Source: Pseudomonadota bacterium (GTDB taxonomy: Bacteria > Pseudomonadota > Alphaproteobacteria > Rhizobiales > Hyphomicrobiaceae). From it: a stretch of DNA of 11,304 nucleotides. The stretch spans positions 1 to 11,304 of the forward strand of contig JAEWIJ010000198.1 of assembly GCA_023387235.1 (NCBI GenBank), written 5' to 3'. The notes under the pieces are model-generated. The model searched no databases. It was not told the origin of the DNA and was given only the letters and a program-made list of their open reading frames with translations. The position numbers were made by a program, and so were the translations under genes. Below are positions 1 to 4,801 of this stretch, piece after piece. Every line of letters starts with the position of its first letter. Position 1 is the first letter of the stretch.

Positions 1-104
1 GCGCCGCCGGCACCGACGACGATGACGTCGTAGGTATGATCGGTGGTCGCGTAGGCCTTGCCGTTGATCGCCGGCTTGGCGACACCGTTGGCTTGTGCGT
101 TCAT
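1..104 (-). CDS. sdhA: Succinate dehydrogenase flavoprotein subunit, N-terminus (partial)
   Basis: Start of the catalytic flavoprotein subunit of complex II, which oxidises succinate to fumarate and passes electrons through FAD to the iron-sulfur subunit. Only 34 full codons are present; the gene runs off the left edge. The visible part ends in YDVIVVGAGGA, the beginning of the Rossmann GxGxxG motif that binds the FAD adenosine, preceded by a polar N-terminal extension (MNAQANGVAKPAING) of the kind seen in alphaproteobacterial SdhA. The ATG at 104 is chosen because GGGAG, inside the last codons of sdhD, lies about 8 bases upstream. It starts 4 bases after the sdhD stop, so the two are translationally close and co-transcribed. 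The identification rests on this short piece plus the sdhC-sdhD context, which together are convincing. Catalytic residues lie outside the window. Confidence 0.93.
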   Translation of the reverse strand, partial: MNAQANGVAKPAINGKAYATTDHTYDVIVVGAGG

Positions 105-108
105 CGGT

Positions 109-528
109 TCAGCTCCCAAATGCGAGCTTCAACACCGCCAGGATGCACGTCGCACCGACGGCAATGGCGAAGAACGTGTTGAGCATGAGGAGCGCGATCT
201 TGAGCCCCTCGGAATGGATGTAGTCCTCGATCACCGTCTGCATGCCGAGCCGCATGTGGATGACGCCTGACAGGACGAGCATCCCGAGCGCCACGGTCAC
301 GAACGGATTTGCCAGCATGTCGCTCGCGTGCGCGTAGCTCGCGCCGACAAGACGCAGCACGAGAAACACGGCGAAGATGACGAGGAAGAGATTGGCGACG
401 GCCGTCACGCGCTGGCGCCAGAAGTGATCGGTGCCTTCCTTGGCCGAGCCGAGGCCGCGAACGCGCGCGAGCGGCGTGCGGATCTGCGCGTCATTGGGCG
501 AGGGTGTCGGGCGGAGCGTGGTGGTCAT
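109..528 (-). CDS. sdhD: Succinate dehydrogenase membrane anchor subunit SdhD
   Basis: Small hydrophobic subunit that, with SdhC, anchors complex II in the inner membrane and forms the ubiquinone site and heme b pocket. The protein is 139 residues. After a polar N-terminus containing the family-typical GLGSAKEGTDHFWRQR stretch (about residues 25-40) come three transmembrane helices, at about 43-63, 74-98 and 109-135. His91 in HMRLGMQ followed by Asp102-Tyr103 matches the spacing of E. coli SdhD His71 (heme ligand) and Asp82-Tyr83 (quinone site), so the functional residues appear intact. The start at 528 has GAGGG about 7 bases upstream, in the 12-base gap after sdhC. The stop is 4 bases before sdhA. 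Length and topology are normal for the family. Confidence 0.95.
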   Translation of the reverse strand: MTTTLRPTPSPNDAQIRTPLARVRGLGSAKEGTDHFWRQRVTAVANLFLVIFAVFLVLRLVGASYAHASDMLANPFVTVALGMLVLSGVIHMRLGMQTVIEDYIHSEGLKIALLMLNTFFAIAVGATCILAVLKLAFGS

Positions 529-540
529 CGTGACGCCCTC

Positions 541-942
541 TCAGAAGAGGAAGGCTGCGACCCAGACGAGGATCGTCAGCGAGATTGAAGCAATGAGGGA
601 GCCCCAGCAGAGCGTGTCCACAGTCGCCAGATCGAAGCCGCGGCCGGTATCCCAGATCATATGGCGGACGCCGCCGAGCATGTGATGGAAGAGCGCCCAG
701 GTATAGCCGAAGAGGATCAGCAGCCCGATCGGCGTGCCGAGAACGTACTTCGCATAGTAGTAGGCTTCCGATCCGCTCGCCGCCGAGACGAGGTAGAAGG
801 CCAGCAGCAGCGTGCCGAAGTAGAGAGCCACGCCCGTGATGCGATGAACGATCGACATCATCATGTTGATGAGCGGGCTGTAGATCTGGAGATGCGGCGA
901 GATCGGACGCTGCGTCCCGGCGGATGGCTTGGCGCTGGCCAT
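541..942 (-). CDS. sdhC: Succinate dehydrogenase cytochrome b556 subunit SdhC
   Basis: First gene of the sdh operon. It encodes the cytochrome b556 anchor of complex II, which reduces ubiquinone in the inner membrane and supplies one heme b ligand. The protein has 133 residues. RPISPHLQIY near residues 12-21 is the conserved entry motif. SIVHRITG has Ser30 and Arg34, corresponding to the E. coli quinone-site Ser27 and Arg31. Three transmembrane helices follow, at about 30-54, 68-90 and 108-132. HHMLGGVRHMIWD (86-98) is the signature: His87 and His94 are seven apart, as in E. coli His84 (heme ligand) and His91. The start at 942 gives the expected length; its ribosome site is weak (GAGAG about 10 bases upstream). 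No gene of the operon precedes it, so the sdh promoter should lie in 943-1210. Confidence 0.96.
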   Translation of the reverse strand: MASAKPSAGTQRPISPHLQIYSPLINMMMSIVHRITGVALYFGTLLLAFYLVSAASGSEAYYYAKYVLGTPIGLLILFGYTWALFHHMLGGVRHMIWDTGRGFDLATVDTLCWGSLIASISLTILVWVAAFLF

Positions 943-965
943 ACTTTCGGCTCTCGTTAGCTGGG

Positions 966-994
966 CGCCGGATCGAGGAACCGGCGGGCGCCGG
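966..994 (-). promoter_or_regulatory. Hairpin(s) in the sdhC 5' leader
   Basis: CGCCGG at 966-971 pairs with CCGGCG at 981-986 (9-base loop). Alternatively CCGGC at 981-985 pairs with GCCGG at 990-994 (4-base loop). The two share bases and exclude each other. They lie 24-52 bases upstream of the sdhC start codon, just before its weak ribosome site, so they could affect translation or stability of the operon mRNA. The pairing is read directly; a regulatory role is inference. Confidence 0.3.
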
Positions 995-1209
995 CGAAGC
1001 TCGAAACGGTCCCTATTGCCTCTGGGTCAGCAGACGCCGTCCGTCCGTTGCCAGCCGGACACGCGCTCCTGTGGCGGCAAGGCCCCTGTTTCACCCCTTG
1101 ACCGCCAAACGGGCTTTTAACGCGGTGCAGCAACCGGGGCAATTGCTGTGTTGGTTCTAAAGTGGATTTGTTCTCGGCCGAATCGGCTGTGTCTTCAACG
1201 GAAAAGACT

Positions 1210-1244
1210 TGGGCGATGACCGCCTGCATGGCAGCCATCGCCCA
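1210..1244 (-). terminator. Terminator-like hairpin after the RraA-family gene
   Basis: TGGGCGATG (1210-1218) and CATCGCCCA (1236-1244) form a perfect 9-bp stem; the 17-base loop itself contains GCC/GGC pairs. Read on the minus strand it begins about 30 bases after the stop of the RraA-family gene and is followed by AAGTCTTTTCC, a short, imperfect T-rich tail. A second small hairpin (GCGGG 1258-1262 with CCCGC 1270-1274) abuts the stop codon. Likely the end of the dehydrogenase/RraA transcript, though not a textbook intrinsic terminator. Confidence 0.5.
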
Positions 1245-1274
1245 TCGGCACCAATGCGCGGGAAAAGCTCCCGC

Positions 1275-1979
1275 TCAGTGGATTTCTTCCTGCTTGCGGA
1301 GCGCCGCCCTCAGTATCTCGATGTTGAAGCCCGGTGCGCGCGCCTGATCGAGAATCACGGCCTCCTTGCGGCTCAGCAGATCGCAGGCGCCCTTGATCTT
1401 GTCGGCAACCGCGTGCGGGATCACGACCGCGCCATGGCGGTCGGCGTGGATGAGGTCATTGTGCTTCACGACCATGCCGTGCACGCGCACTTCCTTGCCG
1501 TAGTCGTGGAGATGCGTCCAGGCGTGGCTCGGCGCATACGAGCCGGCGAGCGCGAAGAAGCCCGGCGCCCACTGCGGAATGTCGCGAATGCAGCCGTCGG
1601 TGATGACGCCGAGCGAGCCGAGACCCTTGTGCACCGTGCTCTGCACCTCGCCCCAGAAAGCGCCGTAGCCGACCTCGGCGCCGTCGAGGTCCTGCAGCAC
1701 GGTGATGGTCGGTCCAGGGCCCGAGGCGATGTACTCGTAATAGCCGATGCGCTGGTTGCGCGCCGCCTCGCCGGTGATCTCGTTCTGATGCGTGGCGCGG
1801 ACGCAGCCAACGCGTGCATAGCCGACGACGGCAACCACATCCGGGAACGGGCATACGAACGGCCGCACGGTGTAGCCGTGCATGCGGCGCTCGGGCGCGA
1901 CGATCTCGAGAGCGTTGCAGATCGTCGGCGTGTCGACGGTCTTCAGGAATTCAAGTGTTTCAGTCGAAACGGTGGTCAT
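1275..1979 (-). CDS. RraA-family protein (HMG/CHA aldolase-like)
   Basis: A 234-residue member of the RraA / 4-hydroxy-4-methyl-2-oxoglutarate aldolase family. Family members are class II, divalent-metal-dependent pyruvate aldolases or oxaloacetate decarboxylases, or the RNase E inhibitor RraA. Family marks: TPTICNALE near the N-terminus (17-25); WGEVQSTVHKGLGSLGVITDGCIRD (109-133, split here as WGEV...KGLG...TDGCIRD) with Glu111, Asp128, Arg132 and Asp133 at the positions expected for substrate and metal binding; and HADRHGAVVIP (178-188). The start at 1979 is chosen over an in-frame ATG 25 codons upstream because GAGGAA lies 7 bases before it. It follows the dehydrogenase gene by 102 bases on the same strand, so an operon is likely and a metabolic role (cleaving or decarboxylating a keto acid made by the dehydrogenase) is more likely than RNase E control. 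The substrate is unknown. Confidence 0.85.
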   Translation of the reverse strand: MTTVSTETLEFLKTVDTPTICNALEIVAPERRMHGYTVRPFVCPFPDVVAVVGYARVGCVRATHQNEITGEAARNQRIGYYEYIASGPGPTITVLQDLDGAEVGYGAFWGEVQSTVHKGLGSLGVITDGCIRDIPQWAPGFFALAGSYAPSHAWTHLHDYGKEVRVHGMVVKHNDLIHADRHGAVVIPHAVADKIKGACDLLSRKEAVILDQARAPGFNIEILRAALRKQEEIH

Positions 1980-2019
1980 GGGCGGTTCCTCGTCTATCGA
2001 AAGTCTCGTCTGGGGCTGC

Positions 2020-2074
2020 CCGCCGGCATACCGCCACGGAAGAAGGCGAAGCACCTCTTCCCGGCAGCCGGCGG
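2020..2074. repeat. Nested inverted repeats between the dehydrogenase and RraA genes
   Basis: Outer arms CCGCCGGC (2020-2027) and GCCGGCGG (2067-2074) enclose inner arms GGAAGA (2038-2043) and TCTTCC (2056-2061). On the minus-strand mRNA the structure begins 7 bases after the dehydrogenase stop and ends about 40 bases before the RraA-family start. No T-run follows, so it looks more like an intercistronic stability or partial-termination element than a true terminator. The function is inferred. Confidence 0.4.
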
Positions 2075-2081
2075 ACTAAAA

Positions 2082-3167
2082 TTACTGCGCCGCGAGCTGG
2101 ATGCGGCGCTCGTCGACGCCGACCTTGCGCGCGGCTTCCACAATCGCGCCCCAGGTATCCTCAGGCAGCGGCACGCCATTGGCGAGACGCTCGGCCTTCG
2201 TGCGCTCCTCGGGCTCGCCGGGAATGAGCACTTCCTCGCCGGCCTTCGCAGGCCGCGCGCCTTTCACGAACTCGATGTAGCGCTGCACGTCCTTGGGGAA
2301 GAAGCCCGACGTGTCGAGCTTCGCCGGGTCGACGTAGAACGACAGCATGCCGTTCGAGAACTTGCGACCCGGCTCGGTCGCGCCCGTGCCGGTGAGCGAG
2401 CCGCCGAGCAACTCGCACATGAGCGCGAGGCCCGAGCCCTTATGATCGCCGAAGGCGCGGATGGCGCCCGTTCCCTTCTGATGATTGCGCAGACCTGTCG
2501 GCGTGTAGTCGCCATAGAGCACGTGTGGGTCGTTGCTGATCGCGCCGTCCGGGCCGATCAGCGCATCTTCGGGCAGCGCCTTGCCGCCGAACGATGCATT
2601 GAGCACCTTGCCCTCGGCCACCACGGATGTCGCGAAATCGAGAATCACGGGCCTCTCGCCCGGACGCGGCACGCCGACGCAGTAGGGCGCCGTCGAGAAA
2701 CGGCGCTCCGTGGCCCCGAACGGCGCGACGAGAATGCTGCCGGCCGCATTGACGAAGTGCACCGACACGAGCCCTTCGGCCGCCGCCATCTCCGCCCAGT
2801 CGCCGACGCGGCCGATGTGGCCGACATCGCGCAGCGCGACGCACGAAAGGCCCATCTCCTTGCACTTCCTGATCCCGAGCGCGACGGCCTGGGGGGTGAT
2901 GGTCTGCCCGAAGCCGTACTGGCCGTCCACGACGGCGATTACCGGCGTTTCGGAAACGATCTTGATCTCGCGATCGGCGATGAACGCGCCGTCAGCCTTC
3001 CACTGCAGGTAGCGCGGCACGCGCTGGACGCCGTGGCTGTCGTGTCCGGTGAGGTTCGCGATGACGAGATATTTGCCGATGCGCTTGCCCTCGGCCTCCG
3101 AGCAGCCAGCCTTGATGAAGATGTCGCGCACGAGATCCTCGAGCGCCTGCGCCTTGATGCGGATCAT
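2082..3167 (-). CDS. Malate/L-lactate dehydrogenase-family oxidoreductase (Ldh2/YiaK type)
   Basis: A 361-residue NAD(P)-dependent oxidoreductase of the Ldh2 family (malate, L-lactate, L-sulfolactate, ureidoglycolate and 2,3-diketogulonate dehydrogenases), a fold unrelated to classical lactate dehydrogenase. Diagnostic motifs, in order: GHDSHGVQRVPRY (41-53) with the catalytic His45; DGQYGFGQ (81-88); RDVGHIGRVGDW (113-124) with His117; VILDFATS (174-181); and GDHKGSGLALMCELLGG (240-256), the nucleotide-site signature. Length is normal. The start at 3167 has GGAGG 4 bases upstream, and that ribosome site sits in the palindrome CCTCCCGGAGG (3172-3182). The RraA-family gene follows on the same strand. 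Together they suggest oxidation of a 2-hydroxy acid to a 2-keto acid followed by aldol cleavage or decarboxylation. No transporter or regulator lies next to the pair, so the substrate cannot be inferred. Confidence 0.9.
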   Translation of the reverse strand: MIRIKAQALEDLVRDIFIKAGCSEAEGKRIGKYLVIANLTGHDSHGVQRVPRYLQWKADGAFIADREIKIVSETPVIAVVDGQYGFGQTITPQAVALGIRKCKEMGLSCVALRDVGHIGRVGDWAEMAAAEGLVSVHFVNAAGSILVAPFGATERRFSTAPYCVGVPRPGERPVILDFATSVVAEGKVLNASFGGKALPEDALIGPDGAISNDPHVLYGDYTPTGLRNHQKGTGAIRAFGDHKGSGLALMCELLGGSLTGTGATEPGRKFSNGMLSFYVDPAKLDTSGFFPKDVQRYIEFVKGARPAKAGEEVLIPGEPEERTKAERLANGVPLPEDTWGAIVEAARKVGVDERRIQLAAQ

Positions 3168-3194
3168 TCGTCCTCCCGGAGGTGTCGGCTTGGT

Positions 3195-3207
3195 GGGGAA
3201 TTTCCCC
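3195..3207. promoter_or_regulatory. Perfect 13-bp palindrome upstream of the dehydrogenase gene
   Basis: GGGGAA-T-TTCCCC, six-base arms around a single central base, centred 34 bases upstream of the dehydrogenase start codon. The one-base spacer makes it unlikely as an RNA hairpin and typical of a site for a dimeric DNA-binding protein. No known regulator is assigned, and no regulator gene is adjacent. Confidence 0.35.
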
Positions 3208-3314
3208 TCTCCATCGCACGGCGCGAGGCGGCAGGTCTACTGCGCGAGCACCGCAGGAAACGGGCAGGGGGTTGCGTGGGAAAGGGGAGCGTGTCGAGAC
3301 GGGAGAGCTAAGAG

Positions 3315-3388
3315 TGGAGGCGACGGCCGGAATTGAACCGGCGTACGCGGATTTGCAGTCCGCTGCGTCACCACTCCGCCACGTCGCC
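3315..3388 (-). tRNA. tRNA-Cys (anticodon GCA)
   Basis: A 74-base cloverleaf including an encoded CCA end. The acceptor stem pairs GGCGACG (5' end at 3388) with CGTCGCC (3325-3319), then discriminator U and CCA (3317-3315). The anticodon arm is GCGGA-CUGCAAA-UCCGC, placing GCA at 3356-3354, which reads UGU/UGC cysteine codons. The T arm GCCGG-UUCAAUU-CCGGC is perfect, and the D arm begins at UGGCGGAGUGGU. It lies alone between the dehydrogenase gene (same strand, 147 bases downstream) and the divergent acetyltransferase gene. No integrase or second copy of the tRNA 3' end is seen nearby, so there is no sign of it serving as an attachment site here. Confidence 0.97.
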
Positions 3389-3426
3389 ACACCATCAGGC
3401 GGCGCGAATGGCGCCCCGATGAGAAC

Positions 3427-3475
3427 GTGCGTCGGGGTGAGCCCCCGCTCGTTACCGAAGCGGGGCGCGACGCAC
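3427..3475 (-). other. Strong stem-loop upstream of tRNA-Cys
   Basis: Outer arms GTGCGTCG (3427-3434) and CGACGCAC (3468-3475) pair over 8 bp; inside, CCCCGCT (3443-3449) and AGCGGGG (3459-3465) pair over 7 bp. A competing hairpin, CCCCGA (3414-3419) with TCGGGG (3432-3437), uses part of the outer arm and excludes it. The segment lies 39-87 bases upstream of the mature tRNA 5' end and would be in the precursor leader if the proposed promoter at 3483-3510 is used. There is no T-run after either fold. It may help RNase processing, be a separate small RNA, or be incidental GC-rich pairing. Confidence 0.4.
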
Positions 3476-3482
3476 AGGCGAC

Positions 3483-3510
3483 CCTCTAGCACAGCTCTCG
3501 GCCAGCGCAA
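3483..3510 (-). promoter_or_regulatory. Candidate tRNA-Cys promoter
   Basis: On the minus strand TTGCGC (3510-3505) and TAGAGG (3488-3483) are separated by 16 bases. The -35 keeps the key TTG and the -10 begins TA. Transcription would start near 3476, giving a leader of about 88 bases before the tRNA. The match is weak and no better pair was seen closer in. Confidence 0.3.
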
Positions 3511-3566
3511 ATGGCCCGCAGACGCCGCGGCCGATCGTCCACGCGGCGTTCTCGCAACGACGTGAG

Positions 3567-3595
3567 CTGACCCCTGCCACAATGACGGCTATAGT
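3567..3595 (+). promoter_or_regulatory. Promoter of the GNAT gene, predicting a leaderless mRNA
   Basis: CTGACC (3567-3572), a 17-base spacer, then TATAGT (3590-3595, preceded by C). Both boxes fit the alphaproteobacterial housekeeping sigma consensus well. Only 6 bases separate the -10 from the ATG at 3602, so the usual start distance of about 7 bases puts transcription on the A of the start codon. There is no Shine-Dalgarno sequence, consistent with a leaderless message. The same layout is seen at polA. Confidence 0.6.
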
Positions 3596-3601
3596 GGACC
3601 C

Positions 3602-4111
3602 ATGCTTCAGTCCCGTACCGACATCGTCGTCCGCAAGCCGCAGGCGGGCGACGCGGAAGCGCTGGCGGAGCTCTTCGGCAAATCCTGGCGGCTGGCCTAT
3701 TCCGGCATCATCCCCCACGCGCATCTGGAAGGCATCATCCGGCGGCGCACGGTCGAATGGTGGCGCGGCGTGACGAGCCGCGGCGAGGGGATGCTCGTGC
3801 TGGAGGTCAGCGGCGACGTGGCCGGCTACACGACCTTCGGCCGCGCCCGCTCCAAGGGCCGCTTCCAGGGCGAAATCTATGAGCTGTATGTGACGCCGAC
3901 CCATCAAGGCCTCGGCTTCGGCGAGCATCTTTTCGAGGCGGCGCGCCATACGCTCGACGTCAGGCGGCTCTCAGGCCTCGTGGTCTGGGCGCTCGCGGAG
4001 AACGACCAAGCCTGCCACTTCTACTGGCGCCGCGGCGGGCGGCCCATCGCCCGCCTCTTCGATGTGCTCGGCGAAAGTAAGGTCGAGCGCATAGCCTTCG
4101 GCTGGCGCTGA
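3602..4111 (+). CDS. GNAT-family N-acetyltransferase
   Basis: A 169-residue member of the GCN5-related N-acetyltransferase superfamily, which transfers an acyl group from acyl-CoA to an amine. Motif A is clear: EIYELYVTPTHQGLGFGEHLF (91-111, strand beta4 and the following helix), with the pyrophosphate-binding loop Q102-G-L-G-F-G107. Motif B is seen in VVWALAENDQACHFYWRRGG (127-146), with Asn134 and the Tyr141 of FY. The N-terminus (VRKPQAGDAEALAELFGKSWRLAYSGIIP) is typical of GNAT proteins beginning with substrate-site helices. Such proteins modify antibiotics, ribosomal protein termini, polyamines or other small amines; the sequence does not say which. The start at 3602 lacks a ribosome site but lies 6 bases after a good -10, pointing to leaderless expression. 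It is divergent from tRNA-Cys and converges on the lysine-repeat gene. Confidence 0.88.
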   Translation: MLQSRTDIVVRKPQAGDAEALAELFGKSWRLAYSGIIPHAHLEGIIRRRTVEWWRGVTSRGEGMLVLEVSGDVAGYTTFGRARSKGRFQGEIYELYVTPTHQGLGFGEHLFEAARHTLDVRRLSGLVVWALAENDQACHFYWRRGGRPIARLFDVLGESKVERIAFGWR

Positions 4112-4138
4112 GGCGCAACAGCGGCGCCGTTCAGCCCT

Positions 4139-4172
4139 AAAAAACAAAAGGGTCGGGCGAGCGGCCCGACCC
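4139..4172 (-). terminator. Intrinsic terminator of the lysine-repeat protein gene
   Basis: GGGTCGGGC (4150-4158) and GCCCGACCC (4164-4172) form a perfect 9-bp GC-rich stem with a 5-base loop. On the minus strand the stem is followed at once by TTTTGTTTTTT (4149-4139), a textbook rho-independent terminator 24 bases after the stop of the gene at 4197. In the plus direction the tail is not T-rich. A second imperfect stem around the GNAT stop codon (GCTGA-GGCGC at 4107-4116 with GCGCC at 4124-4128 and TCAGC at 4131-4135) may help end the GNAT transcript. Confidence 0.9.
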
Positions 4173-4196
4173 CGTTGTATCTGCTGAAGGCAGAGA

Positions 4197-4496
4197 TCAG
4201 CCCTTCGAGAGGCACTTCTTCTGCTTCGCGCTCCAGTACTTCATGGTGCCGCAGCGGCCGGGGCCGGCCTTGGCGACCTTCTTAGCCGGCTTCTTGGCGA
4301 CCTTCTTCTTGGCCACCTTCTTCTTGGCTACTTTCTTCTTTGCGGCCTTCTTCTTCGCCACCTTCTTCTTGGCGACGAGTTCGATCGCGCTGTCGGGCGT
4401 GATCTTAGAGGCAGGGGCCACCGCGGGTGCGGCCTGCGCCGAGGTGAACAGGAACGCGCCGAGCGCCCCGGCCAGTGCCAGCTTCGCGAACTTCAT
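4197..4496 (-). CDS. Small exported lysine-repeat protein, function unknown
   Basis: A 99-residue protein. Residues 1-22 form a Sec signal peptide: MKFAK, a hydrophobic core (LALAGALGAFLF), then a cleavage site after AQA. The mature part has a short linker (23-40), six tandem VAKKK-type pentapeptides (41-70; one AAKKK, the last ending KKP), a further AKKVAK stretch, and a conserved-looking tail with two cysteines, RCGTMKYWSAKQKKCLSKG (81-99; Cys82 and Cys95), which may form a disulfide after export. The start at 4496 is chosen over upstream in-frame ATGs because GGAGG lies 7 bases before it and the signal peptide begins there. The mature protein is extremely basic. It resembles the alanine/lysine tails of histone-like proteins, but the signal peptide argues for the periplasm or surface, perhaps binding anionic polymers. 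I recognise no named family; function is open. It has its own promoter region and terminator. Confidence 0.85.
   Translation of the reverse strand: MKFAKLALAGALGAFLFTSAQAAPAVAPASKITPDSAIELVAKKKVAKKKAAKKKVAKKKVAKKKVAKKPAKKVAKAGPGRCGTMKYWSAKQKKCLSKG
4287..4376 (-). repeat. Six tandem 15-bp units encoding VAKKK
   Basis: Six consecutive 15-base units encode V/A-A-K-K-K pentapeptides (residues 41-70 of the exported protein). On the plus strand each unit reads as variants of CTTCTTCTTGGCSAC. Units differ at synonymous positions (GGC/GGA/TGC/CGC-type changes), so the array is not freshly duplicated. Such an array can change length by slippage between strains. Confidence 0.85.
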
Positions 4497-4620
4497 GACA
4501 ATTCCTCCACAGTCAGCATCGAGCTTGCAAGCAAGACGCCGCGGCCGCATGAGATCTGAACCCCCATCAGCATCGGCGCCGGGCACACCATTGCATTTTA
4601 TTCTGTCGCTAGGAAGTAAC

Positions 4621-4678
4621 ACGGAATATACGCACAATATAAACCACCTTTGTGCTCCGATAGTCACACATATTCCGT
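4621..4678. repeat. Nested inverted repeat in the AT-rich intergenic region
   Basis: ACGGAATAT (4621-4629) and ATATTCCGT (4670-4678) are perfect 9-base inverted arms 40 bases apart. Inside lie GCACAA (4632-4637) and TTGTGC (4650-4655), 12 bases apart. They could be operator half-sites for a looping or dimeric regulator, or a folded 5' leader if transcribed. There is no T-run, so a terminator is unlikely. Confidence 0.45.
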
Positions 4679-4696
4679 AGCCGTCTACTTGAATGG

Positions 4697-4729
4697 TTGT
4701 TAATCTAACACATGAACGCTTGTTAATCT
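4697..4729. promoter_or_regulatory. Direct repeat TTGTTAATCT, possible regulator site
   Basis: TTGTTAATCT occurs at 4697-4706 and again at 4720-4729, exact over 10 bases with a 23-base period (about two helical turns), 72 bases upstream of aroC at its nearer copy. Same-face spacing suggests two binding sites for one regulator. The TTAA cores recall CtrA half-sites, but the spacing is not the TTAA-N7-TTAA of a full CtrA site. Regulator unknown. Confidence 0.35.
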
Positions 4730-4801
4730 TGGGCCGCGACGATGGTAAGACAGTTGTGCTATAGCTGTTGTTGCTGCAGTGCCGCAAATACCGGATAGCC
4801 T

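Larger units (their letters stand above)
943..1274. other. Intergenic region upstream of the sdh operon
   Basis: A 332-base stretch with no convincing gene. Seen from the minus strand it must hold the sdhC promoter and 5' leader, plus the 3' end of the RraA-family transcription unit, which enters from 1275. I found no clear pair of -35 and -10 boxes. The part next to sdhC (966-994) is a dense cluster of CCGGCG/CGCCGG half-repeats that can fold in two alternative ways. The part next to the RraA gene holds two hairpins (1210-1244 and 1258-1274). A 93-codon open frame on the minus strand (957-1238) ends inside the sdhC leader; its composition is not protein-like and it is not called. Confidence 0.6.
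4497..4801. other. AT-rich divergent intergenic region
   Basis: A 305-base gap between the divergent lysine-repeat gene and aroC. It should contain both promoters. From about 4590 to 4765 the composition is strikingly AT-rich against the GC-rich surroundings. It contains a 9-bp inverted repeat with a nested 6-bp one (4621-4678), an exact 10-bp direct repeat (4697-4729), and GCTATAGC (4758-4765), a possible -10 for aroC about 37 bases before its ATG without a matching -35. On the minus strand TAAAAT (about 4592-4597) is a candidate -10 for the lysine-repeat gene with a poor -35. No gene is seen within it. Confidence 0.6.

Noticed and set aside
957..1238. A 93-codon minus-strand open frame between sdhC and the RraA-family gene
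   Set aside because: It has no ribosome site, no recognisable domain, and covers the terminator-like hairpin and the sdhC leader.
1209..3311. A 700-codon open frame on the plus strand across the dehydrogenase/RraA region
   Set aside because: It lies antisense to two well-recognised families, has Arg/Ala/His/Asp-rich composition without domain logic, and is the expected result of codon bias in GC-rich DNA.
3315..3388. tRNA-Cys as an integration site for a mobile element
   Set aside because: No integrase gene, no repeated tRNA 3' end and no shift in gene type are seen on either side.
4287..4376. The 15-bp array as a CRISPR or intergenic satellite
   Set aside because: It is in frame, encodes VAKKK pentapeptides within a well-supported gene, and has no spacers.
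4697..4729. A CtrA binding site
   Set aside because: The two TTAA cores are 23 bases apart in period; the canonical TTAA-N7-TTAA arrangement is absent, so only a vague resemblance remains.
4497..4787. Upstream extension of the lysine-repeat protein to a 196-residue form
   Set aside because: The extension crosses the AT-rich intergenic region; GGAGG 7 bases before 4496 and a signal peptide beginning there mark the true start.
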